Shown here: positions 27,051 to 40,900 of the stretch, in pieces
Numbering within the stretch: the stretch's first letter is position 1
How the letters are laid out: each line of letters starts with the position of its first letter
DNA from: Cruorifilaria tuberocauda
Lineage: Eukaryota; Nematoda; Chromadorea; Rhabditida; Onchocercidae
Direction: 5' to 3'
DNA: 64,000 nucleotides
Assembly (NCBI GenBank): GCA_013365365.1
Contig: JABVXU010000022.1
Coordinates: 248,001-312,000, forward strand
Position numbers and translations under genes: made by a program
The notes under the pieces: generated by a model
Databases searched by the model: none
Told to the model about the DNA's origin: nothing
The model's input: only the letters and a program-made list of their open reading frames with translations

Positions 27051-30000
27051 TATAATTGTGAAGATTTCGTAACAATGTGTTTTTGGATACCAAAACGAAA
27101 TTGACAAACTTCTTAAGTGACCTCTAAAAACTAAAAATCGGTGACGCATTTCGAAAGGATCAAATGGAACTAATCAAAGAAATAATCTTTCGCAAGAAAT
27201 AGTTGCTTATTGATCAAAAGAACGTAGATCGACAAAGCAAAACTGTTAAGAGGTAGTAATGGAAAGTTTTCCTACCGAACAGATAACCCAACAAAAACGC
27301 GTTCCTTACTAATACGTATCATCGATTTCATTATCAAGATTGTAATAAAAAGGCAATACCGTTTTTCTTTCAAATATTTTTCTTTAAACGAAAGAATGAA
27401 GAAGCTATCGCTATTTGAAGACATTCAGTAAAAATAGAATTTTTTGCTGTTAAAGGCAATCAGTCGTTGAAACTTGCTATGCAACTTTCTCTTCAGATGA
27501 TTTTGCTAAAGAAATTGATAGAAAAACAAAATATTACATGGAAAAAAAAATCAAAAAGAATGTTTCAATGAATTGGAAAATTATCATCTTCCGTATCTTT
27601 ATCATACTTAACAAGAATTCAGGAAGTGGTACAAAGTATGTTGTAAGAGAATAAATTTCCAATTCCTTTATCCAGTCCAAATGCTGAAAAATAAACTCTT
27701 CAAATAAGCAGAAAAATGACCTCTATTTTAAACTTTAAGAAATATTAAGAAGTTTAAAAAGTTTGAAGTTAAAGAAGGAGTTTAGCATATCATAAATATA
27801 TCTCCAAATTCAATGAGCAATATTTTAATAAGTTTAAGAACATGAAAAGGAAAAGGAAAAAAGATTACCGGCCAGTCCGTCCAACCAAATATCAATATTG
27901 AAAGATTAACCATTCTGAAGTTTAATCTGCTTTTCGAAATGAGTAGTGAAAAGTTTTGATAAATAAGTTAGACTTCAATGTCGTCAAGCATTGAATCCTT
28001 CAAAACTTGTGGTCATTTATAAATTTCCCTCGTTTTGCTCAAAAATGCTTTTCCGATCACCCAAGACTTCACAATATAAAGTTGAAAAATAATTCATTAC
28101 TATAAAATATAATTCAAGGAACAATGAGACAGAAAAGAAATGCTCAATAACTTTGAGACTAAATACGCCGAATTTAAACAACAGTAATTGATAATATCAT
28201 CTATCGGAAATTATATCTCTTGAGAAATTCGCATCAAATAATTCAGGATTTAAAATTACCGGAATTATTTTTCATCAGATGTCAACAAATGTTTGAATGG
28301 ACTATTTATAACGAGTATTTTGATTAAATTTAATCAAAGAATTCATTCGCAAGAGTAAACGAAAGTACAATCTATTCACTAATGTCATCATTCACTGTTT
28401 ATGTTTTGCAGACGAATGCCGGAAATGTTGATGATTGTAATTCAGCAGAAACATATCACTGCCATCAAAGTGTAATGCAGTTAAATTGATACATCAAAAG
28501 GGCTATCATAGTAAGCAGGGACGTCTTCAAGCATCATTTAATAAATTGATTGAAAAATTAAGAGAAAGAAAAAGGAAATTATAACTACATTTCAAATTTT
28601 AAATTTGAATCAAAAGTATTACTATTTAACAATTGTTGAGAAAATTTGCTAGAAGAGTCAAATTCAAAACTGAAAACTTGTTCTATAATTAATAACAAAA
28701 AGGAAAAAAAACCGCTTTAAACTAAAGATCAATAAAATATCACCAATTTAATAAAGTTAATGGAATCAACAAAAAAAATTACTCTTATCTTTTATTGAGA
28801 AAAGTATAAATAAAGTTCATTCAACGAGATTTAACATCAATAGTTTTCCAAATCTTATTTTTTCTTACATTAAAATATTATTTAATGTTAATATAAAATT
28901 CAGAAACCAGTTATGAACATTTCAGCATGGAAAATTCTTCTGAAATACATAATATCATCAAATATGTTCAATAAATGTAACTCATTTATGATAATTAATT
29001 GATTATGTACTTTCCCACAAAATGCAAAATTTTGTATTTCTTTCCTCCTGAAATATTAGAATTTGAAAGAGATTTAGGAGCTATGACTGCAATAAAAGTT
29101 GCACATTGCAAAGTGATTAATTCAGTTTAGATGTAAAATTTAGATGCATTCTTTGCAAATCTCACAAAAAAAGATAAATTTATGCAAAAAAGCCGCGCTT
29201 TTTACGCCGTTAAAATTTAAGCTTTGATATTGGAGGGCACTTTTAAACAAGTATACCTGTATATTACATATCGTTTTTACATGCATTCCTCGCTCTGTGT
29301 TTTTTAATGATTATCCATTATTAATGATTATTGATTGCCTTGAAAAGTTTCAGCCATTTTATCATAAAGTATAATGGAAGGTTGAAAAAACTTAGTAAAT
29401 TATGATGGAAAGAATGAGAGAAAAAAGGAAGATATCGAAAGCTTCTACCGTTTCCTCTCTGTTGTAAGAGACATTTTGTAAGGATGTAAGAGACATTTTG
29501 TGCATTTCTCGGGTAAGGTCATCTATAAAGAGTGGAATCAGTGACCACCGATATGAATCAAATTAATCATTTTGTAAATAATTATAATGAATTCTAATTA
29601 TTAAAAATGCTGAAAGTCAAGGAGAAAAAGCGAAGCATTAAAATTTTTATCATTAGAATCAAAAAAATAAAAACATTCTATTATCTCATGCTAACATTAC
29701 AAAAATGTAACATAGACGATGAAAGTCAAAATAATAATGAAAATAGCAATACAATAGCTGTCATATTCCGCTACACCATTTGAAAGAAAATTCGAGAAGA
29801 TAGTCAAAAAAAGGATAAAGCGTCTATTTTCTCCACGAAAGGTCGAATAATTCGGACCGAACTTTCAGAACAAAACATTTATTGAAAAAAATTTTCAATT
29901 CATAGCTGAAGCACACAAAATTTAGAGAGGATAGGTCTAAAGAAAATGAAATGTTCCAAATTAATATTCAGATGCGAAAATGGTCAATTCTACCGTTTCC

Positions 30001-30197
30001 TCTCTGTTCTTATTTCTATGTGTTCATTGTTTGGTTGCGCAAAAGTGAAATTTGAATATGAAATTGAACCTGTTGAAAAAACAATTCTCATATTCCAACT
30101 AAATTAGATCAAACATTTGGACAAAATATTGTTGTTATAGCAAGTCTTTCAAGACTATGGAAGAATTTTTAAAGTACATTCTTAAAAGTAGTTTACT

Positions 30198-30378
30198 CAG
30201 TAGATGAAGTTTGAAATCAATTAAATTTTTCTTTTCATGTTATTTGCATTAAGGTAATGAAAAGTTTTTTCAAAAAAAATCATTTTTCTTTACCAGAAAG
30301 GATTAAATAAGAGACGATTCATTGTCTGTCATTTTATCTAAAAAGCTCTTGATAATAATAAAAAACGATTATATTAAA
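30198..30378 (+). repeat. Direct repeat, copy 2 (~180 bp)
   Basis: Second copy of the element at 25822-26004, in the same orientation. The flanks differ completely at both ends, so the unit boundaries are sharp. Confidence 0.85.
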
Positions 30379-30579
30379 CTTTTTTTTTTGAATAGTTTGA
30401 ATATAAACATAAATATAGCGATGAAGTAATTGATAAATGGATTTGATCTCTTACAGACAGTATCGATGGATGGAAATCTATAATTGAAGAGTTTTTAAAT
30501 CAAGAATTGAAAAAACCTCGTTAGACATTTATTTTTATGGAATCTTTGAAATAGACCAGTTAATAAAAGAGTTTAATGA

Positions 30580-33500
30580 TTAGTAATAAGCATCAAAACT
30601 ATCTGATATTTCCTTCGCCAATGTTTGAATAATAAATCCGACCGTTTCACACTTATTTTTGCAGCAGCATAATAAACGATTTTTTTTGAAATACTCTGTA
30701 TCTTCAACTTTTGCAAAGCATTCGTTTTCTAAAGCTTTTATTTCGACACAGAATATATGATCATCTGAAAATTTTTGAACAAAAAAACAAAGGCTAGATT
30801 AGATAGATCTAAATTCTATATTTTAAAATGAATTAACCAAATTTGCAAAACAGTTTTTGAGTCCCTTCTTGGAGAATGCCTAATAGTTAACTTCAATAAT
30901 GGGATATGATTCTTGAAATTCTGTTCACAAATTAATTTTTAGATTACATCTCAATAATCAAATTACAAGTCAGAAGTTTATATATTATTTAAATGAAAGG
31001 AAGTGAAGATTTTCAAATAAACAGATGTGTCATAGATTTCGACTAATTTAATCAGCTTTAATTTAATCAGGCAGCTGATATTGAGTGGGACTTACTTTGG
31101 ATTTTTTCACTTAGGACGAAGGTTTGAATAATTCTAAAATAAAGACGATATTCTATGAATACTGAATTTCTTCGCATGTAAATGAATGTAAAAACTAACC
31201 ATCGAATTCCCGTATTTTCTGTTCAGCATGAACACACTTTCCACTAGTTACAATATCTGCATTTTCCACTAAGCTAAGTGATGAGTTTCATTAAAGTTAT
31301 CATAGAAATAATTATATTAGATTTATTTGATGATTTTAATTGTTTTAAAGTAATTGTCTGGAATGTAATCAAACAAAAAATTTAGTTCAGAGGGAAACAA
31401 ATAGAACAGAAATGAATCGCACTTCACCAAACAACTGCTTTTAAATTAGAAGCCACGGATGGAATCCACTTCAATTAAAATTAAAATAAATTTGAATAAT
31501 CCATATAATTACATTTATGAATATCTTTTAATTGAATCTAGCAAATAAACGAGTAATAGAGAAATGAAAGTATGGTAAGACGACTAAGCTTACTGTCAAT
31601 ATCTAAAGTTCCATAAACATCTGGAAAATGACACCATGTTTCTCCTTTCTTTACCAAATAATCTGATAGCATGTTCGGATATTCCTTTCGGATCTGCAAT
31701 TCACCTTTTTGAATTGGTAAAATGCATGTTCCACTTAATTGAAATTAAATCTTCTAAATTATAATTTAAGTAATAGCTAAAAATTTAAATTTAATAAAAG
31801 ATACGCTTTCCAAGCAACGAACAGATTCGATTGCTGGAGATAGACAATTTAATAATATTCTGTTGAATTCTATCTCAAGGAGATTAAAATACACTTTCCT
31901 CACTTAATTTACTTTCCTCGATTGATAATGTTTTTATTAAAAAAAATATTTTTCGCAACCTTAAAGTCGATTTCTTGTTTCATCAGAATTTTCTGCAATT
32001 TCACTCTTTCCCAAATATAACCATTGCATGCATCGGCATAATTACTGTACGAACGGCAAAAACAATATGCTTGTCCTTTCATAATCGAAGCACAAAGTGA
32101 TGATGTCGATCCTGTCCTTAAATATACATTTTTATATTAAATTTAGATTCAATCTTAAGTTTTCAACTGAAGTATAAAAATTGACAGTTTGGAAGCAAGT
32201 AATGAGATATTTAAAAAAAAATCATTGATGTGCAATCGGACATGTTCATTACGGACACCTAAGTTTCTATCCCATAGTCAATCGTGGATTCTATCTCAGA
32301 CAAAAGACTTAATCTTTTGCATTAACCATTTCTATTCGAGATGAAACAATAATATTATTTTGAATAAATATTAACTTACTCAAGCCACATAGCATATGCG
32401 ATATGATCCAAATATTTTCCAGCGTTATTAGCTATCTTATGCGTTACTTCGCCACCTGACACATAAAAGTTCACTTCTGGAAAAATTAAGTTAAACTCGC
32501 GATAGTTTTAATCAAAATGTGATATATTTGAAATCCAACGCATATTATTACAGATTTTTAACTCTAACCGATTTACAGGAATAATTTCAGAAGATGAGAA
32601 TGAGAGAAAACATTCTGCAATTATGGAAACATGAAGCCAGCATGTGTTTATGAATATCTTTGATGAACAAGTAATAGAGAACGAAAACCGTGAATTATCA
32701 AGAGAAAAATTTTTAATATTTTAAAAATTAAAGTTGGAGGTGAAGCGATGAAACACTGTCCCATCACTTCTTCATTATCTCAGTATCTATTACTCCCACC
32801 TTCGACTTCCTCATCCATCCTTTTCAACCTACTTTTATCCTTATCATTAATATAAGCACTGATCAAATAGATTACAGATACCGTTTTCATTCATTTTTAA
32901 AATCATTTCGGTGTAACAATAGGATGTATATGTGAGAAATATTCTTTTCACTCCACTTGTCATACCTTGAAATCTCTGTTGATCATACTGCACACATTGC
33001 GTTAAATTTTTTAAGGGCTGAAATTTTCAATTTTGTTTATGGAGAATTATTAGCTGTAGGTTAAACTAGCTGAGCCCTTTCCACGAACATCAGAAATATT
33101 TCTTATGATGTTGTTGTTAATAATTCACATAGTCCTTTTTAAAGAAAAAAAGAAAAAAGACTTTCACTGATCTCATTTTACCATTCGCTTTAACAGTAGT
33201 CGACATTGCTAATGACAGTATTTGAAATTGACTTCTATCGGGCACAGCGACGATCTTTCTGATATATTTCTTGCTAGTAATTTTGTTCTTAGTTCATTTT
33301 TCGGATCTTTTTCTCAAACAAAAGTTTTTATCTCATATTTAAAAAACTGCTAACCCAATTTCTAGCCAAACGTTGTATTTTTGCGGCAAGTGTTTCGTCA
33401 CATGGTGTTATGGAGTTAACTCCTGTACGACATCGGCACACAAACATTTTCAATGGCATGTAGTTCGTTTCAAACATTGCTGCTTCTCGACAGGATCGTA

Positions 33501-36500
33501 CATTTGTATAATTAAAGTTTATCTAGAAAAGATTTTAAGTGAATCCGACTGATCCTCTCCGGCTGATCAACTCGGCTTTCTCAAAAAAATAGTTTAATAA
33601 ACGATTAAACTTCAGCTGCTCACTTCAACATCGATATAACGACATTTTCCATCTTCCAACAATGCATATGAGAAGTCAATTGGATAGAATGCACTGCCTA
33701 TAGAACAAAAATTCTTATTATTTGCATAGTTGATTTTAAAACGTCTCAGCCGCGGTATCGCGGAAGAAATATGGAACAAGGAGTGTGCTAATTTCATCCT
33801 GACGCCAACCATTCTGAACTACATATCTTTTCTTGTGATTTTGATGCCCATTACAGGAAGAAAAATTCATAAGAAGAAAAGTTCGGTAAAATGGTTTTCG
33901 TTCGGAATTATTCTTTAGTTATTTTCCCAATATTTTCTTTGATGATGGCTTTTGCTGCAGTCGCAAAACTGATCCGTTTTATTGTCATTCATTTTGATAA
34001 ACCACTTCATGAGATTTGGCTTCATTTTATATATTGTCACATATTGAAAGTAAAATAACGTTGCATAGTTGAGAATGTCTCATGAAACAATTGATAGTCA
34101 AGCATTCAGAATGAGAGCTATTGTGATGATAATTTTAGCTAACTAACCAACCTGGCTGTTGAAATAAAATGAAGTCACTTTTCGGCAAATGAGAATTCAT
34201 GTCGAACAGAGTGGTGTTATCAATATAATGCAATAAGCATGATCTTGATGGTGGTTTATCAATTAGGAGTAAATCATTGAACAAATATTGATATTGGGGA
34301 TTATATTTGCAGTAATAAAGTGCTCTGTTTAATTCCAATTTGCTTAATATTAGACCCTTAAAAAATTAAAAAAATTAAAGCAATTTGGTGCAGAGCATAG
34401 GTACCTTAATTTTAATCAGCGTGAACCATTTGATGAAGTGATACTTGATTAAATAGTTTTTTAGCTCTAATTCAAATGTTTTCTACTAAAATGAATTTGA
34501 TAGTGATAAATGAAACTAAAACAGTTCAAAGGAGACTGTTGCTTAAAGGTTGTCTATGGTTACGCTCATAAACAAACATGGTTCCTTGACGTAAGTCAGA
34601 AGAAAAGAACTAACATTATAGTTGCAAAATGTCTGATGATTGCAACAGCACAGTGCTTCAAAATGATCCGTTGTCAAGGAGGCACTCGTTAGACACATAT
34701 CCATCGTTGCTGCAAATTTCGTCGGTTTTTAATAAATTTGCCTCTCCTTTGACAGCATTATGCTTTAACATGCTTGGACAGAATATGTTTTCAACATCAA
34801 CTTTCCAACTTTGTTCAAATTAAAAATTAGTCAAATCCAAGAGTGCATTTAATTTTCATCTCCTCGTCATTGTGATTTTGTATCATTCGCATTTTTAATC
34901 GAAATAAAAAACTTTTGAACATTCTAGGTTAGACATCTTTTCAACAATATTAACACTCACGTATTAACTGAATACATCGCGTTTTCACAATATCTATCAG
35001 ACGAGTATCCCAATTTGCATAATAATGACATCCAACATTTATTTCGGTAAAAATATTGTAGTCAAGTTTGCTGGCTTGAAACTCGTCTATCGACATGTAG
35101 TATTTATATTGCATATTTGAAATTTCGAGATATAATGGGCAGTACTGCAGATGAGGTAAGTTCAAAATAGTGCACTGATTTTTTCGGGGAAAACTTTCCG
35201 CATATTTCTTATATTCCAAAATCTTCTACTGATAAGAAGTAAACTCAATTATCAATGAACAAATGATACGCGTATTTTTCGACTAAAATCAAACCGCTTA
35301 TCAGTAATCTAAACGCAAGGATTAAGTTAGAAAATTTTGAATGAGAACAAAATCAAGCTAACATAATATTAAGAGTTTTATCCAGGTTAGGAAAAGTTGT
35401 TATATAAATGGAGCGAATATAATTTATTCAAATGCATAGGTAAATGAAAAAAAAAGAAATGAGACCGAGCAATTGTAAAATTCTCAAATCAAGCAAAAAA
35501 GTTACACTTTTGGTTTGCGTTCCATTCAAAATATCTTCCACTTTTCCTCGGAGTGTAACTTTCTTTGTTTTACTATCATACTTATAGGTATACCGTGTGT
35601 TGTTACGATTGGGAATGGCGCATACCATAAATTCGTTATAAGCCGTTAACTGTTCATCGCCTACTAATATGCTATTTGAAATCCGGTCTGAAAAACGAAA
35701 AATAGAATTTTCAAACAACTAATTTTAAGCGATAAACTTTAACTATCTTAAGGATTAACTCTAAAACATATTTACCTTGACAATTGCCAATTAAATCACC
35801 ATAGCAACAGCACTCATAACCATATTCATCATACGTCATCCAGACAATGCATTCATTATCTTCCTGAAAATTTCTCTCTTTTTCTGATGTCATTACTGAT
35901 GGTTCAAAATACCATCAGTCGACTGGCTCTGTTTGAGCACAATATTTTAGTTAAATAAAACTTAGAGAGCTAAAATGTGATGAAGAATGGAAAAATCCAA
36001 GGATTAAAATGTGGAAAGTTCTGACATGTGAAGTGTGTTGTATTCTGCATTTCAAATTCATGTATTCCATTTGTGCAGCACTGTACGGCCCAAGATGAGT
36101 AATTTCATGAGCCATTCGATTATATGCTGGCGCAATTTGTCGTTCGTATAAACTTTCTCGGCGGAATCGGTCACTAGCAGTTACAAAGCATACATTGTTG
36201 TTAGTTGTTATTGGAACCTTGATGTTGTAGAGATTTAAACAAGAATTTTTGCTTTGTCAGAAATAAAGTAGTTTTAAGAGAGTTTCATGAATCAATAAAA
36301 AAGAATACTTAAATAAGTTTTTCAGGTCAGCATAATCAATTTTTGGAATTTTTAAAAGTTTCAGAATTTCAGGCATCTTCTTATTTAGAAGATTCAAAAT
36401 TGAATTGAACGTACTTTTTTAAAGTAGTTGGTGTTGCATGTTTTCATGGAATCATTGATTTCACGGATTCGACTACTTATGTGATAACTTTCACCAAGAT

Positions 36501-37161
36501 AAAGTTGAATACCATTGATATAATCGGGAATTTCATGAAGTACATAGTTCTTTGTCAAACTGTACTGATGACGGATTAAGAATTGAAGTTTCAGGTTGAT
36601 TCTCCACTGTTCCACTGTTTTGGCAACTGGACATGGCTTACAGCAAAGCAAGAAAATGTCGTTATAAGTATGTGCTGTTGTCTACAATATACAGGAATTT
36701 TTGAAAAAATTATGCTTTCTGAAAGTGCCTTCAAAGATAAACAATAGCAATATGCTATTCTAAATTTCTGAAATTCAAAAGATCGAAAATTAAAAAAAAA
36801 TTTCAACACGAGAGATTATCTTAAGTACATAAATCAACTAATAGATACTTGTAGACAGCGAACTATTATTGGTTAGAAGCTTGCTTAATTCTAAATTAAA
36901 ATTTTTTCATTACCATAACCCATGCCGCATAATACAAAGCATTATATTGAGCATTTTGTTGTGCGTAAGTACTCAAATCATCACAAAGGGGTTTAGCGGC
37001 TTTTTCAAATTCTTCATGTGTTATATCATGATGATGCCACGGATAATTCGGATCGTTGAAAAATAAGGTGTCATCAAAGCCAGTCTTATTATGATAATAT
37101 TTAATTCCATAAATGCAATAGTTGTATTTTGGTCTAAAATATGGCCTAATTTCACAAGTTA
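30580..37161 (-). CDS. Large cysteine-rich, probably secreted protein; 5' end missing
   Basis: Not recognised. Fifteen exons from high to low: 37161-36914, 36681-36415, 36217-36026, 35863-35776, 35687-35506, 35222-34961, 34800-34697, 34356-34152, 33697-33624, 33522-33348, 32476-32380, 32116-31960, 31693-31594, 31268-31200, 30764-30580. Phases agree throughout and give about 800 residues. The first visible exon opens in phase 1 after GGAAG, so a signal-peptide exon must lie upstream. Cysteines come in tight groups: LLCCKPCP, YECCCYGDLIGNC, MFVCRCRTG, QAYCFCRSYSNYADACN and a closing RLLCCCKNKC, with many single cysteines between, alongside many Tyr and Asn residues. This suggests a tandem array of diverged disulfide domains outside the cell. 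There is no membrane segment in the visible part. The joins 34697/34356 (donor GTGTCT) and 33348/32476 (donor GTTTTT) are weakest. A nematode-restricted secreted family is likely, but that is inference. Confidence 0.7.
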
Positions 37162-37647
37162 CTTCCAATAGAAGCGAAAATTATCATCGAGACTTCTAAT
37201 ATTTTATTAATTAAAAATATAGTGGTCATCCAATTGATCGAAAGTTTCAAAATACCAACAAGCCATAATTTATATACTTTGTCAATTTAAAGCAATACAC
37301 ACAAGCACTCAATCAAATCATATAACCAAACCAAACTAGCGCAGTTACCACTCACCTCATGCCACTTTTTGCATTTTGATGTTATTCAGAAACTATAGAT
37401 TAACCTATATAATATATTTGTATGCGCAAGTGTCATCTGTATTACTGCCAAGACTTTTTATCAAAAATGATTTAATGGGAAATTGCAGATTGCATGTGTA
37501 AAATACTTGATTTTACTTATCGGCATTGATTTTATTTTATTGTTGATTTAGGGAGGGAAACATGTGCCATATCTTCGAGAAGCCAAACTATAAATTTCAT
37601 GAGAAACGATGATTTTAATCCTCAATATATACATTCAATTCTTAATT

Positions 37648-37977
37648 TTAATCAATATCGCAGAATACTTTGTAAAATGCATTTGAATTTGATGCATCTC
37701 CCACAAAGTTATTGTCATCAAAATTGTCTAGCTCTTCCATCGATGTCATCCTCTAATCAATATCTTTTATTTTTTGATCGATTATTCCCTAATAATGGTA
37801 GCATCTTGTCAACAAAAATTTTATAACAATTTTTAAAAAGTGAATTAAAATAACAGACTTATATATTTTTTCTTCAATTGGATTGAAGCATTTTGCTGGA
37901 AAACGGGAGAAATTCATTGTTTTTGTTGTCAAGGATTGATATGCAATTTGAGATGCTTTAGTTTTGTCAAACAAGCA
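37648..37977 (-). CDS. Two probable coding exons, gene unresolved
   Basis: Minus-strand exons 37977-37859 and 37750-37648 join in phase 2 (AA|GTCTGT donor, ATTAGAG acceptor) and end at a TAA. The first reads like protein (LFDKTKASQIAYQSLTTKT, then FSRFPAKCFNPIEEKIY) and opens after a TATTTAG acceptor. The second is acidic and asparagine-rich (SMEELDNFDDNNFVGDASN) and ends FYKVFCDID. No family is recognised. They may be a separate small gene or lie upstream of the large cysteine-rich gene on the same strand, if the second exon splices at AAA|GTATTC instead of stopping; an extra exon would then be needed to restore phase. Confidence 0.4.
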
Positions 37978-40900
37978 CTAAATAGGTTTTAGTTAAGAGA
38001 TAAGGAGATAAGGATACAACAGAATTTTTTCTTTACTTATATTTATTTACAAGATATAGCCTTTAAAGAAATTAATTGCTGGTTTGTGTGTATTTCCGTC
38101 GAAAGTTAGGGAAATTGGTTTTGATTACGAAGAGTTATTAAAAAATCATGTTTATAACATTTTAAACTTGTTCGCCAATTGATTTTTGATAAGCTTGCTA
38201 ATTAGATCGATTTGCAATTCTTCATGAAGACTTTAAATATGGCCAAAATACCAACATTTGTAAAAACAAATTGGTTTTGAAATTCTTTTTCAAATTGGAA
38301 GGATTAATTTTGATTTCTTTTGGTTATATTAATCTATTTAATTATTATTATTCGTTATAGTTAGCTGTTAGTTATATTAATTATAGTTTGAATAATTTTC
38401 AAAAATCAGTGAATTTTGAGTTTGAAATCTTTTTTGCATAACTGCGAGATTCGGAATAGATAATTTGGCAACTAAACACTAACAGTTGTTAATATAAGAT
38501 AGCACTGAATTGCTATTGCGACGCCTTGATGCATTCGTTGATGCAAAAACAACCTTTCGAGAGAATTTAAAATATATTTTTCGTTTTCGCAATATCTGAT
38601 TTCAGTTTTTATAATTTCTAAGCTTATTTGCATAATCTATTTTCAGGCGGGAACAGAATAAATCTAAAGATTAGGTAAAATATTGCGAAATATAGCAAAG
38701 TTTGGTAAAAGTCGAAAGGAAATTTTACAATTACAAAAAACATTTAGATGTGACAGTATGAAGAAAAGAATTATTCAGAAGTGTCATATAGAAAGATAAA
38801 ATACATTTGTCTACTCCTATCAGAATCAACACGAATTAATTTTTTGCCCTGACTTACTTTCCCTTAGTTCACTAAATTTTCAAAATCTATCCATTCTATA
38901 TATAGATAAATAATTGAATTATGATTAAGAACTTATTCATTTATAAAAATGATTACACATTTAGTTTTATGAAGCAATAAAGGGTCAAATTAGGGCAAGA
39001 TATCATTTAATCTTTCTAAATTGAAATAAATTATAGATAATGTATCCACAAAATTATCCAACTACTATGATGCCAGTAAATCTTTTTCAGAATGCTAATA
39101 TTTCTAAATATTTAGCTTAAACATATTTTTTTATAGTGTTGTAGTAATATTTTGATATTTCATTATTCCAAAGTTTAATTTTCAAAAAAATGTTTTCCGA
39201 ATGGTATCAGGTCCAATTCCAAAAGAAATGGCCTAGAAAATTTAATATCAATGTATTTAGAAAACTAAGAAAAAGTAGGGGAGTCAAAAAAAGGAGCAGT
39301 GAGCTCTTTGGAAAGCTCTAAATTCTTCGTTCAACAGCTCAATCTTACATCCATCCATATAAGCCCTCTTTCACTCATTCTATTCGGAATTAAATTAGAA
39401 GTGGAAGAATTCGTTCGATTTGTGAATATAAATTTTTTGACAGAAAGTATTTTTTTCTTGTTTTATTTTATAATATCTCGTCACTATCTGGAAAAGTAAA
39501 AATTTTCAATTTCCAATTCATATTATCCTTTCTTCGTCTTCGTTATATTGATAATTTCCATAGTTGGCATAAATTTTTGTCGATAGCTCTCAAATTAGGT
39601 AAAGCGGATATGAGCAAACAATTTGCTATCTTTATTTAGCTTGAATTGTTAAATAAAGATAATAAATTTTTGGAATCTATAATTTTTAATTTGAAAGAAG
39701 TCTGAGATATTGGCTTTAATAAAGAAATATGAATGGAGATGTAATCTATACGTGTTAAATCAAAGGGAAACGAGTTAATATTCCCCTATTGAAAGCGGAG
39801 ATAAATGTTCATCGTGAGATTTGGCTCGGTAACACAAATGAATTCAGAAAAGTTAAGGAAAGCTCAAGCCAGAGCTCTTTCAATTCCAGAAGATGAAAAA
39901 GAAGAAAAAAGTTTGTTTAAATTGACATTCGCATGATTGAGATTTTCAATTTGCCTTTCAATGCCTGATAAGATGAAACGAATGGAAAAGGAAATAAACA
40001 TTTAGGATGCTTTGCTTTGACTGACCTTCGTTAACAACTTGGGAGAAACATTTACAACAATTTTGATGATAAATTGAGTACGACTGGCAAGTGCTAAATA
40101 TTAGCACACGATAATGAGCAAACTATTCGTTCTTGATGATTAGTTGCTTTTTCCGTTACTTCATTTTACACCTTCAGCAGCTCATCCAAGATTTAGATTC
40201 TCGAGATTTTTTAGGAGAGCAATGAAAGTATCTGTTGTTAAAGAATCAAAGAAAGAAAATGCGAACAGAATATTGCTTTCTTCTCATAAGTTAGGATCTT
40301 TTCAAAAAAAAACTTTAATAGATTTCATTTCTCTTCACAGGTGCGTAATCATTTGCAGCATTCTACTTTTTGCTGCTAGGACTTTTTGGTTCAAGTTACA
40401 TTCAAATCCAATTCATTAAAAGTAAAATAGGATGGAAAGTAAAAAAATTTTTTATCATTCTCTCTTACGCTTCAAAAACATGGCTTTATTCATTTTATCT
40501 AAGAATCAATTCCAATCTCAGTTTTCATTTTTTTTATTTTGTATTCAAGATAAGCTCAAAATTTGCTATTTCATTTATTTGCCAACCGCTATTATCTATA
40601 CCACTTCAATCTCATCAAACGATATGAAATACGCCGAACTTTAATAATTGTTACTTCATATCTTTTTATCTTTATAATAAAAAAATAGAAGAATAACAAA
40701 TATATCTCAGTCAAAATAACATTTGTCTACTCCGACCTCTCAGGTCGTTCGAGAAATGAAGAAAAGCTAGATTTCATTCATTAAATTATAATCTGTTGAA
40801 ACATTTTCCCTCATATTTTTAGAAGTGATTTTGAATATATTTACATATTTTTTAAAAAATCAAAGATTATATTCCTTGATTAGATTGAGCAGGACAGACC

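Larger units (their letters stand above)
23735..30579. other. Gene-poor region between two minus-strand genes
   Basis: Almost 7 kb without a supported exon. It contains the two-copy direct repeat, a hairpin, a short CA run (about 26968-26980) and a small tandem duplication of GTAAGAGACATTTTGT at about 29464-29500. The frame at 24714-24896 (+) is lysine/glutamine-rich, ends at a good-looking CAG|GTAAAG donor, and has no partner exon. Confidence 0.4.

Noticed and set aside
38160..38235. Short minus-strand peptide (LHEELQIDLISKLIKNQLAN) as an exon
   Set aside because: Phase does not match the next exon at 37977 and the segment is too short to stand alone.
40144..40644. Overlapping hydrophobic plus-strand frames resembling membrane segments
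   Set aside because: T-rich DNA encodes Phe/Ile/Leu by chance; no paired splice sites and several frames are open at once.
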